From Lineus longissimus (taxonomy: Eukaryota > Nemertea > Pilidiophora > Heteronemertea > Lineidae), in assembly GCF_910592395.1 (NCBI RefSeq), contig NC_088320.1, positions 4,152,001 to 4,216,000 of the forward strand: DNA of 64,000 nucleotides, given 5' to 3'. The notes below the pieces were generated by a model. It was not told the origin of the DNA, did no database searches, and worked only from the letters and a program-made list of their open reading frames with translations. This document shows, piece by piece, positions 26,592 to 39,100 of this stretch. Within the stretch, counting starts at the first letter, position 1. The number at the start of each line of letters is the position of its first letter. A program made the position numbers and the translations under genes.

Positions 26592-29500
26592 ATTCAAAGA
26601 AGTGGCGATATCATCATTGCTGATTATGCTGACTCGCGTGTTTTAAGACCAAGTGGATTCCAGTAAACAACATCCAGAACCTTGTGTATTATATGGGCGA
26701 TACGTACGCATAGATGCACAGGAATTCCCGGTAAGACAGAGTGAAATCAAATCGCTGGTCTCTCAACTCAAATTGGTCAAATCCCACTTGGCAACAGTGC
26801 ATTGAGGGTTCTGAAATACATTATATACTTAGGTTGACATGCACTCTAATCCTTAAGCCGCTGTCGTCCTTGAGTGAATCACGCGCCACGATAAAGCCGT
26901 ACTCGGTTGAGTGATCATGGGACAACAGAGTAGGAAAATGCCTGGTAAGGTGACGTTTGAAACTGTTTATGTTATCTTATCCCCCTGGTGCTGGCAGGCA
27001 TGACTTTATCCGCCTTCATCATCAGCCTATCTACTGCCTTTCTATTTTCCGATGAGTGATCTACGAATTCATTATAGTGTGTACTGCGAAATATCTTCTC
27101 TAACGAAACACTAAATTTGCTAAAGGTTATGCCATTCGGGATGCCAAGTTGACGAAATCGAAGTGTCCTGTGACATATTGCTCGCCATAACGGTACCATA
27201 ATGTTTACGTTTCGAAATAATATTTTTGCCCCAGCCTTAACCCATTTGTACTGTGGCATTTGCTTATATTGTCGTGTTGCCAAGTCAATATTTTGATTAC
27301 TAGCAATCGAATACCCTTTTTTAACATGGTTTTTGGTTCGACAAATTGGGAGAACATCGAATCAATTACTAGCCAAATCGATGTTTCGTGAACAGAGTAT
27401 GATATACCCATCTGAATGACCTCCTAGGTCGGACCCCATCACATACTTGTCCCGGCATCAGATCAGATCCACTGGACAAACACTTCATTAGATTTCACCG
27501 ATAATCACGAAGAGAGCGGTCATCTTGTTTCCGCCCCGGTGAATGACATGATTTGGCCACTTGTGCGTCAAGTCGACCGGCTTCAGTAGCATCCCTATAT
27601 GTGTAAGTAACATGACCATTAAGTATGGTGGCATACCTTTTGATCATTATCTCTTACGGTTGGTAGAAAGAGAAATAACATAACGTTTTCGTTTTCTACC
27701 ATATATTGATGTACATAATGTACACTCCATGTGTTTGCCATATTCCGTCGGTTCATCAACCATGGTGGGTTGCAAATATATCAACGTCATCCGTACCCTG
27801 TTTCTGTTTCTTTCTGGTTTTTTTTGTTCCTCGTTTTAAAGTGACACAGGAGTATGAATACCCGTTTCGAACATATACTAGTACAAGTATGAATAGCGCC
27901 AGTGGTAAAACATGTAGCCACTCCTTAGCTTTATTTTCAATACTTCAAAAATAAGAAGTGTTGAGAAAAAAAACCTTAGAAAAAGTAGGTTTCTCCGTGA
28001 CATCTGGTAACGAAATCCCTCCCTGCGAAGACAGCCCAAGGCTTGCCGATTACTGAGCTCTTACTTTACGTCTGGTGTCACCATTTGAAACTTGCTACAA
28101 GCGACAATAAACACCTTTACTGAAAATAAAATGGCGTCGTTTTGAAGCTGATTGTCTCTGTCGATGTATACACCAACATCCTGTTAGTTGTCACACGTAT
28201 GATTGGTAATAACTTGTACTTATAATGTCACTGCAGCTAACTTGGCCTTTTATTTCGTTGAAAACACTGAAATGACGATGATACGTTACAGAGAAATGTA
28301 ACAACGGGTGAAATCATGTTATTAAAAAATGTGTCAAACCCATTTCAATTCCGCCCTCGCATTCTAGCACCTTTTTCTGTCCTTCGGGCATATCACCAAG
28401 AAACAGAAATAATGAGATTCGTAAAAAACACGAGGCTAAAATCGGTGTAAATAGTCGTGCTCTAACATCAGAAACTACCTCCGGGTATCGGCGGCTAGCT
28501 CTTTGTGTTCTCCATACCTGTCACAACATTCATTATTCGTAGCCGCCCATTCACATGTGTATAAAGCGTACCATATCAAACACCAGACAACTTCTATTGA
28601 AAACTTGCTAACGTCGCACGTTGTGAATGGCATCAAATGTTATTCATAAATGTATAATTCATTTGGAGTCATTGATACCGCTGGCGCCGCGTGGACCGGG
28701 CCAGAAGGCTTTTGGTCTGGGCCCGTGATTTGACTTTCCCTGTCGGTCTTAGGCGTTTGACTGCACAATGCAAGAGAGAAACATACACAAATACAGGCAA
28801 ACACAGGTACAGGAGTGCTAGCTGGAAACTGTTCATAATCGGTAGCTTTGATGAGGAGATGGAGATGACAAGTTTGAAGCAAAGCAAAACATTATGCTGC
28901 AGCTTTTCTCAAGAACGGTGCAGTATACACACCTTTCACTCGTTGTACTACGAACTCCAATGGAATACGGTGTAAAAGTATCAGTGACCCCACAGTCTCA
29001 AAGTTCGTCGTCATTGAACGAAGCGGATTGATTCTCTTGAGAAATCTTTAATGGGCTTTTTGAGAAATCTTGTTTTCTTCATAAAATGCTGTATACGGTC
29101 ATGTGAAGTGGCATCAACCCGATACCAGAGCATCTAATCATTGGCTCATGAAATGTGTGATGTTTCTTCCGCAAAAAACCATCAGAACTTTAAAGTCGTT
29201 TGAATTGTTTTACCAGCTCATCGAAAACGGTGATTGAACTTGAAGATAGGCAATAATACACCTCATTATAAAAGACATGATTGGCATTTGACTGGTATGC
29301 AACAAACTATGGCCCGATGCTTGAATTGGCTCCCGAAAGATATCCTTGATATCCGCCTTCTTGGCACAGAAAGCATGCCCTTTTTTACAATCACGACAGC
29401 GATAAAATCTTCTAATCCGCTTAAGAAAGAATATTCGATAGTGAAATACCGCCAGCACTTAAAAGAAGATTGACCTACTCTGATAAAGACTTCGAAATGT

Positions 29501-31049
29501 TGTCAACTTCGATCTCACTGCGGTTCACTTCAAAGGAGCATTCGGTGGTTGAGCGGACAACCACAAAATACTCGTGATATGATCCGGCACTGTAGACCTA
29601 CCCTGTCACAAGTTTCCGTCACATGCCGACCAGCGCTTCCTAAAACAGATGTAATCTTTAAAACAGAAACCATTTTGCAACGGACCTTTGTTAAATTCGA
29701 TTTCGTGTCAAAGTCAGTTTTTTATTCCTTTGATTTTTGAGTTGACGGGTAGATAACGAGGACTGAGATGCCAATTTAAGGGATTAATTTACATGTGGAT
29801 TACCGCATTCTTTGTTGGGAAAAACACAGTGCTGATACGACTGACGCCGCAATTCGGAAAGAAATTGACAAAGACTGTCTAAGAATAATTTTTTGTCAGA
29901 CATCAAGCCATAAGTAGCTGATACTTTGCTGCGCCGAAAGTAGGGGCAATAGAAGAACGTGGAGTCGATTTCCTCTTCCATTGCCTTACATCCTTAATGA
30001 TTTTCAAATGATCACTGATATATGTCAACTAATTTGAGTTAAATTGAGTTGATCTGAACCAGTTGCATTTTGTAGTGCAAAATGGGTTACTGTTACCGGT
30101 TTAGTAGCTTAGTTTGCGTGTTCAGTCTGGAAGATAACGTATATCTGCGTACGTATCATGGGTTTACTTCCCTAGAGGCAATCACGCACCATTGGCAACG
30201 AGGTGGAACGAGTCTCGCACGAGCGTGACGTGTATGTTAAAATCGAGTTAGACACTTCACGTGTCCCTATAACGAAATTTTATATCTTTGCCGCACCCTC
30301 CAATCTTGACCATCTACCAACCGATCGCTCAATGGAAGGAGGTACTGGTACCCAACGTAGCTTCCATGCAGTTCTGTTGATCCTTTTGATAGAGTTGTCT
30401 AATCCCTATCGTCCAAGGACCGATTCTCCACCAATGATATTCAATAATGCATATGAAATTCTGATCTGTATTTATTTGCGGCAATTAAGGGCAGTTTACG
30501 TCAGAACCATTGTCCTCTGATTGACAGCGAGCGTTCTCTAATATGTAGCTTAGCGTTCTACGCCTCTGAACTCAAATAATGACTACTGATTCAAGAATTA
30601 TGGATTGGTCCCTTGGAGGTTCAATCTGATGGCTTCCTGAGGCCCAGTTTTCTTGGGTCGGAGGTTGTTATCCGCAGCTAGAAGTAACCACATGTAATTT
30701 TCTCTCAATATCGTCAGGTATTCCGCCTTCTGTTCCGCTCATAACAGAAGGTATGACTATTTTGATTTCGTTTCTATGGTAACGGATAATTAACGTGTCA
30801 TAATGAGGTGAAATACACGTTTTAATGTTTCTTTGAGAGAGATGTAAATCATAGAATGGATATGACAGAATGGTAGTTAAGATTTACGAGTTAAGATTTA
30901 CAGTGTAACTTTGAAAGAAAATTCCAAAATATGGATGATTTTGAAGAATTATTGGATGACGTGCTTTGACTTTTTATTGGCTTTAACCTTTGGCTTGACA
31001 TTCGAGATCAAAAGCAATACTGTCAAGTTTTTACAATGATGATCTAGTT

Positions 31050-31167
31050 GGGTGATATGAATAAAGGCTAGTAAATGCTTTTACTTCAATTTTGTACAGA
31101 AAGGCCAAGTGTAAATGTACATGGAGTTTTAGATAAAAGCATTTACTACTCTTTATTCATATCACCC
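31050..31167. repeat. Inverted repeat with 34-bp arms
   Basis: The arm at 31050-31083 (beginning GGGTGATATGAATAAAGG) is the reverse complement of 31134-31167 with 2 mismatches in 34 bases, separated by a 50-base loop. Weaker outward similarity exists between GTGCTTTGACTTTTTATTG at 30961-30979 and the complement of CAATAACCAGTCAAAAGCAC at 31185-31204, so the element may span about 30.96-31.2 kb. It could be a small foldback/MITE-like element or encode a structured RNA hairpin. No open frame is associated. It lies in the Hox2 intron. Confidence 0.7.
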
Positions 31168-33315
31168 ATTGTCTAAAGAACCGACAATAACCAGTCAAAA
31201 GCACGGTAAGTCAAAGTAAGTTAACCTTAACTAAATCCCATTAGACTTAACGCCAAGTTGATGTTAACGCCATTGTTAGTGACTGATGGACTTGATTTGT
31301 ACAACCAGGCCATATGTGAGGTTGTTTGTAGGTAATTTGGGCGTGGCTGCTCTTTGCTTGGATATCTTCGTTTATCTTAAAATCGGTAGGAATTATCTCG
31401 TTTGCTTTGTTGGCCAAACCAATGTGGACGTCAAATTCTGTTCCGAATAGAGAGCCTCAATATCTTGGGTTTGCCTGACTATACCCGTCCTGCTCTTGGT
31501 CACCTTAAATGTATGAATCACTGTCAAGACAGTGCTCGAATTCGCCATTATAGCCGAAAGATAGCTTGCTACTTACCAGATACCAGAATCCAGATTACCA
31601 AAATTGGATTGAAATTGAATTCAAATGTTATGGATTTGGCCGGCTTAGAGGCAAACATCCATCCTCGGTGTCCTGCCTGAAACGGTTTCGGTGTAACCAA
31701 ATCTTATGTATTTAGATTTGAATCTCGGGCAATAAACGCTGTCCTGAGCAATGGCAAAATAATGGTGAATTAGAATATCATGTCTGGTGGAAATCAATTG
31801 GATATTTGCGGGAGATCAATAATTGTATGATCAACCTATCAATTTACTAAGACCAGGCTGTCACGTGATGCCAATTTAACAAATCGCGCGCTGTACGAAA
31901 CATTGCTTTCCTCAGCCACAATGGCCGTTATTGCTTCGATGCCTTTCCTGGGCTTACATCTTATCATTTGAAGGATTCTGATCGAGAGAATTTAAGAAGC
32001 ACATCAACATACCACAAGACAACCTCCATTTATACAAAAAAGAAAATTGGTATTGTCACTGTCAAACAAATCAGCTTTAACTTTGATAAATTTCTGCCTC
32101 TAATCAACGCGTTGGCTTACTCTCGGAAGAAATTTGGTGTTTCGGCTTAACCACATGTACCAATATTTCCCCAGGGTTTGGCTAATACATAATTTTAATC
32201 ACGAAAAGCCCTATCGGCGACCACCACGGTCTACAAAGGAGAAAAAGGCAGTGTGGGATAGAAAAATACCCCGTCCAGTGGGGCTTCACTGGGCTATATG
32301 ATCATCAGCACCATTTGCCTTCAGGGAAATCAGTGTTATTTTATCAGATAGCAACTCTCTCAACCCATATTTCCAAATGTGGCACGTTGATGATATTTTT
32401 TTCGGTTCTTTTTGATGTCTTGGCTTCTGGTGACGTGCGGCTATATTGCCGTCACACGCGAGAGGTCCGTTGAGGAGAGCTGTTTGCCTACCGAGGCCTT
32501 CTCCTGTTCGAGTCTGCCAATCATGCAACTGAGAGTTCCAAGGCACCAGTGGCGTGTGCTCTCGCAAAAAAGGCCGTGTTATATCCATTATGATTCCGGT
32601 TTTGATTTTTTCTTCTTTGATTCTTCAGTTATTTGATTCAAGGTATCGTATGTGAACGAAACAGAAAAATGAGATATTGACTAAATCTTATGAGAATCTC
32701 ATGAACCATTAGGAATTCTGACCAGTTTGAAATAAATATAGGATTGTTTAGCGCACCCTACAACAACTCCTTTTTGGGGTACTGGCTAAGCCTAAATATA
32801 TTTACCATATGATATAGAACTCAAGGATCAGAGGCGAATCATCAACATCTGATTACCGCCGTGCACTTTTTAACAAACCTCCTCTTCACGTAATGAATTA
32901 TGCAACTCTGCTTTACACTATCAGAATAGAGATTGAGAGTCCACTAAACCCTCCCAATGACTACTAATTAGATTATCGTGAGGTCATCTGCCCGAACAGG
33001 TCCTGGGAGAAAATGGACATGTTCCACTAATGTTTTAGTCAGTGACACTTTTATCATTTTTTTCTTCATTGGGCAGATACCCTGATTAAGATCCTTTTCA
33101 TGATGCCTTTGACATTCCGTGGGGAAATTACGAATGCATCGACACACGCAGATTGTTCAATCGCATGGTATTGTTGTATTTTGTTCTTTCACTTTTGCTA
33201 GTTTACGGCTTCGATGTCTGACATTATTTTCAGCAATTTCTAGCCTTCATCACAATGGGTGCCCGAATGCAATATGCCTTTTGAAGGCCCTGCAACACTC
33301 TGTTGAAATCCAAGT

Positions 33316-33328
33316 CCAAGATGGCGCC
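33316..33328 (+). promoter_or_regulatory. YY1/Pho-like word CCAAGATGGCGCC
   Basis: The word matches the YY1/Pleiohomeotic core AANATGGC. It lies about 700 bases before Hox2 exon 2. Similar words occur at 11693, 48810, 50891, 52726 and 55154. Binding is inferred only from the match. Confidence 0.25.
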
Positions 33329-34028
33329 CGATTTGAATAGGCCATGCATCTCAACTTCCTTCTCCTTCTGTAATTTATATACGATTCCCTTGTAAATCTG
33401 TTTCATGTTCTTCTCATCATCTTTCTCTCAGTCAGACCACCATCCTTGAACATGCTAGTGTCAATCATCGTTATTATTGGTAGATGTCACTATGACCTCA
33501 CCACATCCTTTCATTACCGCCTATCCACAGATATTGCAATATCTGACAATCAAATCGTATTAGTAACTATTTCGAAATTGGAAATCTCCGTGTTTGAAAT
33601 TTAAAACTCATTTCGCTCACGCCAAGTCACGCGTGCGTCAATTTAAATTTGAGTTGTAGTCGCTGTCAAATGTGTTGTGTTTTTTTAAAGGAAAATAGTC
33701 ATTGGTTAGCAGTACATTTCGTGTTTTTTGGGTATGCGAGCCTGATAAGTGGTTCATTCGGTTGCATAACGGTATAAATAAAGGCTACAAACACAATGAT
33801 CATGCACTGACTTATGAATGCGACACTGAACTTTAACGTTCTAGGATTTTCAATCTCTACCATACATTTCCACGGACAAGTCCACAGCGGTTTGACAATA
33901 AACTTAATAAATGTACATGCATATATCTTATTGATTTCAGTAATTTATCTTCAGTCTTTCTAGAGATTTCCCCAACTATTAATTAGTTAACTAAAAATTG
34001 ACAGGCTTCAACTTTCTTCTCTTTTCAG

Positions 34029-35653
34029 AGGGGACGTCGACGCCGACGACGCCAACTTCTGTCGGAAACAACCCACGCCGCCTGCGCACAGCGTACACGA
34101 ACTCACAACTCCTGGAACTCGAGAAAGAGTTCCATTTCAACAAATACCTCTGTCGACCCAGGCGGATCGAGATCGCAGCTTCGCTAGACCTCACGGAAAG
34201 GCAGGTGAAAGTTTGGTTCCAGAATCGACGGATGAAGTTCAAACGCCAGACGGGAAAGGGTGATGGCATGAATGAAAATTCTGTCTCCTCCACGAGTAAT
34301 CCTGTTGATAGTACTTTGGACAGCTCCTCGAACCCCAGCAGTATTAAGTCAATGTCACCCAGTGATGGCAGCCTCTGCGGCCCGGAGACAGACGTCAGGG
34401 ACGTGACTGGGCCCGAGTCACGAATCGACAGCACAGCGGATCCGGGCGACAGGGCAAACACGCCACAGGAAGCACTACCCGGAGTAGGCAAAGATCTCGA
34501 AGCAGAAACATCTCAGACAGGTTACACTAAACTAAATAAAGAGCACGATACTCAAAACATGTATGGCAAATACTCAAGCGATAACGAGGAGCGATCGGGG
34601 TATGCTCAACCCTGTATTGGCGAATCAGATCATTCCAACGGTAAAGTTAAACTTAAAATGGCGTTATCAATGGATGTCAAATCAGCGTTATCTCCAAATC
34701 CAGATGCGAAAACAGATGTTTGTCTTGAGCTGAATCCACTAGTTTCGCGATTCACCCCAGATACTGTAAATCAGACTCAAAGTTCCACACATCAAGCTTC
34801 TAGTCCACATACGTACGGCGGGAATGCCGTTATGGCAAGTCCGTTGGCGGCGTTCACCCCCGGCCAAGACTGTAGTCCTAACTCTGTTGGCTCTTATCCC
34901 CGGAATCCCGAAGAGGTCCTGAATCACGCCACAATGCAAACACAGGGTATGAACAATCAGAATCTCACAAATGAAAAGGTCTCATCAAGTTTTTCGAACA
35001 TTCCGCGGCAAAATGGAATCTCTACTCAGACAAGTTTCTCCTATGATCAGTACTATCCACATCAAAGCACTAACTTTCAAGGAGGTAGCCCATGTCAGAC
35101 CTCACCGAATACGTTCAACCATCAGAATCAAAGTTTCCAACGGCAAAACGGGTCCCCGTCAGAGTACAACGGGTTTGCTGGGACCACTGCTTTATACAGG
35201 AACTACCATAACTCTCAATATTACAGACAAAACTACCAGGCAATGGAACCACAGTCAGGTCAACCGAATGCCATGCAGCCGGCAGAGAATTTGACACACA
35301 ACGAGTATGTGAGGCAGTCACAGCAGGGTCATAGTATAACTGGTTACACAGCAAACTTTCCACAAAAACAACAAGAATGTTGCGATGACAGTCGACCCTT
35401 CAATAACCAATTTGACAGTTTCTCAACTTCCAGAAATGATTTCATTGAACTCACGCGCATGCCGGCTGCTAACAGCAATCGTCAGGGTCAAGGTCATTAC
35501 GATCAACTTTGCCACCAGGGGGCAGATGTAAATAATCAACCAACCAATCAGGACGGTTATTATAATTTCAATTATGAAATGAATCAAGAGTTCTCCAATC
35601 AGTTCAATAGTTATAACGGGTACAATCAGCAGAGTTTTTATGCTCAAACGTGA
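34029..35653 (+). CDS. Hox2: Hox2/proboscipedia homeobox protein, exon 2
   Basis: This exon completes codon 70 (C+AG, Gln) and encodes residues 71-610 of the Hox2 transcription factor, ending at TGA 35651-35653. After a short T/P/S linker the homeodomain spans residues 85-144. It shows Hox2-group features: RRLRTAYTN at the start, [18 protein letters not shown] in helices 1-2, and helix 3 with VWFQNRRMK carrying the DNA-contacting Gln50 and Asn51. It ends MKFKRQT, with Phe at position 56, where the vertebrate and insect proteins I know have His. The 466-residue tail is rich in Asn, Gln, Ser and Tyr, especially the last 70 residues, and has no second domain. The whole protein of 610 residues is long next to vertebrate Hox2 (about 350-380) but not next to Drosophila Pb (about 780). 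No further intron is needed. The product should be a nuclear sequence-specific regulator of anterior patterning. Confidence 0.96.
34073..34252 (+). other. Hox2: Hox2 homeobox (60-codon homeodomain)
   Basis: These 180 bases encode the 60-residue homeodomain. Numbered so that the Tyr of RTAYTN is residue 8, Trp48, Phe49, Gln50 and Asn51 fall in WFQN. CRPRR at the helix 1-2 loop, [12 protein letters not shown] in helix 2-3, and RLRTAY are Hox2/Pb signatures and separate it from Hox3, Hox1 and central Hox classes. Confidence 0.96.
35512..35525 (+). promoter_or_regulatory. CTCF-type core motif inside Hox2 coding exon
   Basis: CCACCAGGGGGCAG fits the CTCF core consensus CCASYAGRKGGCRS at every position. 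It is read on the plus strand within codons for Cys-His-Gln-Gly-Ala-Asp near the C-terminus of Hox2. CTCF sites bound Hox sub-domains in vertebrates, and Drosophila uses CTCF at Hox insulators. Coding use alone could explain the string, so function is inference. Confidence 0.35.
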
Positions 35654-36159
35654 TGATACCAAAAGCAGGTCTTGACTGTTATAATGTGACAGACTCACGT
35701 TACTTAGAACTAATGGGGGGCTGAAATGGTTGAATGCGACAGATGAAGCACTGACATGTAAAACTGTACGAGTGTGCAAACGAAATTACTAAACAGAGTG
35801 ATCGACGGATTCACAGTTTTAAAACTATTTCAAAAACCTTTTCAAGCCTGAATTGTTTTTTTCTTCTTGATATTATTTGACATGATCGTGGGGTTGGTCT
35901 GTTCACAAGTGTGCTGCTTTTGGTCTTGCAATACATTATATTTAACATTATAAGTGATAACTGGTTCGCAGGGTAAAATGAGAGATATATGGCATATATG
36001 CATGTCATAATAATATAATATAGATCTGTTCACAGTATATAACTGAGTGAGATGTCCTTTAAGGAGGCAACATTGTAAAGCACGTTAATCCCAGATCAGA
36101 AGAAATATCTTTTAATCAAGGCAATAATCGATATCGGGGTAGGGAGTTGACAAAATAAA
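35654..36159 (+). other. Hox2: Candidate Hox2 3' UTR up to a possible poly(A) signal
   Basis: After the TGA stop, the first canonical AATAAA is at 36154-36159, about 500 bases downstream, within AT-rich sequence. Others lie near 37202 and at 37506-37511, so the real 3' end may be further away. No downstream GU-rich element was decisive. Confidence 0.3.
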
Positions 36160-39100
36160 CAACAGGGAGGTCTAGATCTGGTTTAGGAGCGTTCGCTGCC
36201 TAGTAGCATATTGATTTCAGCTAACTTGCGCTACTGTTATGAAACGAAATCTAGAGCTCTCTGCTAAAATATTACCATATTACACTTGGCGATGTTTTAT
36301 AGCGGTAGTTCAAATGGTGGCACAATGATACATAGGTTTAGTTCCAAGTCCAAAGTTACGTGATGGTTACGATTCAAACTGAATAGCGACTTGGTGCAAA
36401 CAAATTACGACGCGATTATTTAACGTTCGTCGTTTCGTAACATATCTGGAGTGTCGGAGATATAGATTGCTTCATTTAGAATACCGGTAATCGTTTGTTT
36501 TTTCATAAAGAACGAGTGATTTTATACAATGCATAATAGGTGCAATAATATACATGTCTAATTTTGTACGTGAAGATCACTTACTTAATCCGTTTGCGAA
36601 AGACGCTAAAATGGCATCATGTACACATGTCCAAGTTTAGAAAGACATCAGGGCAGGATGATTTTATGTATTTCGTGAGCGGATCCAGTAACAGTCAATT
36701 TGTACACACTTTCTTGTAAGCATGTTGATTGTACATACTACCATTGTTGATAGTTAGCGACGTCACTGTGCATACGTACAATGTACAATGGAGAAACTGT
36801 ATGAATGATCACAATTTCGTGTACACATTTGTTCTAGAGAATTTAGAGCTTTACATGACGTATCATATACCACCTGCTTTGGTCACCGCAATGGCAGGCT
36901 GCATACATGCACTTTGCTCCAGCGGTTATATGGTAATTAATGTTTTCACAACTCCACTGTGGGGTAATTTGAAGTACCAAATATCCGCTGGGGCCATGTA
37001 CTTGGCTTAGGCTACATTCTCCCCTGGGCATGTACAACGTATACTCCATTTCATGTAATGGACAGTCTTACTGTTAAACTAGAGTACGACAGAAGCAAGT
37101 GCACCAAAAACATCAGATGATTCACAAAAGTGTAGTTCAATCGTGGTTCTACGTGACTGATCTCTAGCAGCATTCCTTGCAAATAACGATACAGAAGATG
37201 TAAAATAAATACTCATGTCAACTTATATGTTCTTCAACGTGTTCTTCTTATGTCGCTCATGATCAGTGTTGTCTCCAAGTTACTGTCTCCAAATCCTGAA
37301 AAGAATTCTATCCCGGCCTCCTGGTTGTGACTTTGTCCTTCCTATTGGAGCATCGAAGGGAGCTTCCTCTTGCGGACTTCTCTACTAGGGGGACAACTCT
37401 ACACTAAGGAGACCAAACGACAGTCCGATTTGGGAAATTCCATCAATTTGAGCTCTGAAATCAGGACACCAACCAAGAACAGGTATCAGTCAATCGAATG
37501 TCTTCAATAAAAAGGCTCTCCTGTATGTTGAGTGTCTCTGGTGTCTGCTGGCATCTTAACTGCATTTTGACATTCTGGCCACAATGTGAATATCTCTAGC
37601 CTCTTGTTAAAAACAGAGCTACGAGATGCTTATTCAAAAGTCTCCAGGTGGGATAATTATTTTGCCTAGTTCCAATGTCACATTCCAATTTCTTGTCGAC
37701 GAATACTGTAAGCTGGGGCGGGTAACCGTAAGAATCTGGCCATTAAAATTCACATCTTACTTAAATCGTCTCTGTCACCTCAAGACGCGACCAGAGCACC
37801 TCGTATTATACCACATTAACATTTGATTTGAAGCATCAATAAGCAAGACATGGCGGTTCTACTGGGATTTCAAATTTTAATGGATCAGGCAATGAGAGGA
37901 TGAGTTCTGATCTTAGACCTGAACTGTGGGCATGATACTTAATTTGAACCGATGCGCTAGAAGCTCCGCCGACGACAGCTGAATGACGGTGTGATTCCGC
38001 GCGAAAAATGTCCTAATGCTCCTGGCTCCTAAACCTGAAGTAATTTGCAGTGATTGAAGTCTTGGTTAGAGAAGACATGACATTGACGAAAGCAGAAAAT
38101 GTCACTTCTCTTGGCGCGAGCTCTGCTGTTTCGTGTCTCGTGTAATCACCGGCAACATTTCGATTTTGTTGTAGATTTCGTTATCCCGGACTTCCATGTA
38201 ACCTATCACACATGCATGGCAGGGCACAATGTGTGATAAGTTCTGGTATTTCGTCTCACACACTTTTCGTTCATCAACGTTCATCTGTGTTTGGTATTGC
38301 GATGAACAGGGCTAACTTTCCTTTACAATATTTTTTGAGTTGAAAATGTGCCCAACTGACGAAGGGTCTCGACAGATTCGAAAACACATGTGTAAATTGT
38401 GTGTTTTGAACGAAAGTTCGAACATAAGTCATTGTAGCCAAAAGCATCTATTGATTTTAAACGTCCTTGGTCTGAAAAATGCTTTTCAACCCCGAATAAC
38501 CTTTTTGAATAATAGTCTTGCTCTGGGCGATTAACTGTCTGATCTCAAACCACTTAGATTCCTCAATGTCATGACCAAGGTCACTCATCAATATACATAT
38601 TTCCTTTGAATCTTTGGAAATGAAACCCATCACGTTTAAAGATGTATAAGTATGTTTTAATCTTTTCGATTTTGGTTCGGTCATGTATCGAATTGAATTC
38701 GAATCCGTGTCAATCGCGGACCCAAACGGGTTTTATAATTCTGAATCTTCGTCAGGAAAGTAGTTGGAGGAGGGCAAAAAGGGCAGGTATTAACGTCAAA
38801 GTCGCAAACACAGAACAACATTGATATGCAGGTAGTTCTAACCCAAATGCCAGCTTACTCATTTGAAAAGCATCAAACCATATACACTCAGTAGGTCTAC
38901 CAACTCTCGTCTGTGCAACGAAAGCTCGAAGATATATATCTTCCATCTTCCATTCGGAATAAGTAGACTTCCAATGCAATATCATGTACATCAAATGTTT
39001 CTATTACAACTTTTTAATCAAATTTTCAACATCATATTTATTGTAAGATACCATTTCAGTTTAAGTGTCAACTGCAAACAAGGAATGAATATTTGGCCGA

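Larger units (their letters stand above)
16046..34028 (+). other. Hox2: Hox2 intron 1 (18 kb, phase 1)
   Basis: The intron runs from GTAAGT at 16046 to a pyrimidine-rich TTCTTCTCTTTTCAG ending at 34028. An alternative AG two bases downstream (34029-34030) would put the homeodomain out of frame. It separates the hexapeptide exon from the homeobox exon, the classic Hox intron position. No second gene is recognisable inside on either strand; the open frames are short and featureless. It holds a 13-bp tandem duplication near 20.75 kb, a partial and a full dispersed repeat (20.61 and 24.19 kb), a palindromic octamer pair at 26.57 kb, an inverted repeat at 31.05 kb and a YY1-like word at 33316-33328. 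Confidence 0.88.

Noticed and set aside
26972-27283. 103-codon minus-strand open frame with YKWVKAG, superficially like a hexapeptide
   Set aside because: YKWV is not the Hox core YKWM/YPWM, no homeodomain or Hox N-terminal block is present, and it lies antisense inside the Hox2 intron.
33998-34028. Start of the homeobox exon at an upstream TTG within the open frame
   Set aside because: The open frame merely extends 5' of the acceptor into the intron; the codons before 34029 are the polypyrimidine tract and branch region.
34029-34030. Alternative splice acceptor AG two bases after the chosen one
   Set aside because: With the phase-1 donor at 16045 it would put the homeodomain out of frame; the AG at 34027-34028 keeps it.
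35485-35496. GGGTCAAGGTCA, a direct repeat of nuclear-receptor half-sites resembling a RARE
   Set aside because: Spacing is zero, not the DR2 or DR5 of Hox retinoic acid elements, and it is explained by codons for Gly-Gln-Gly-His in Hox2.
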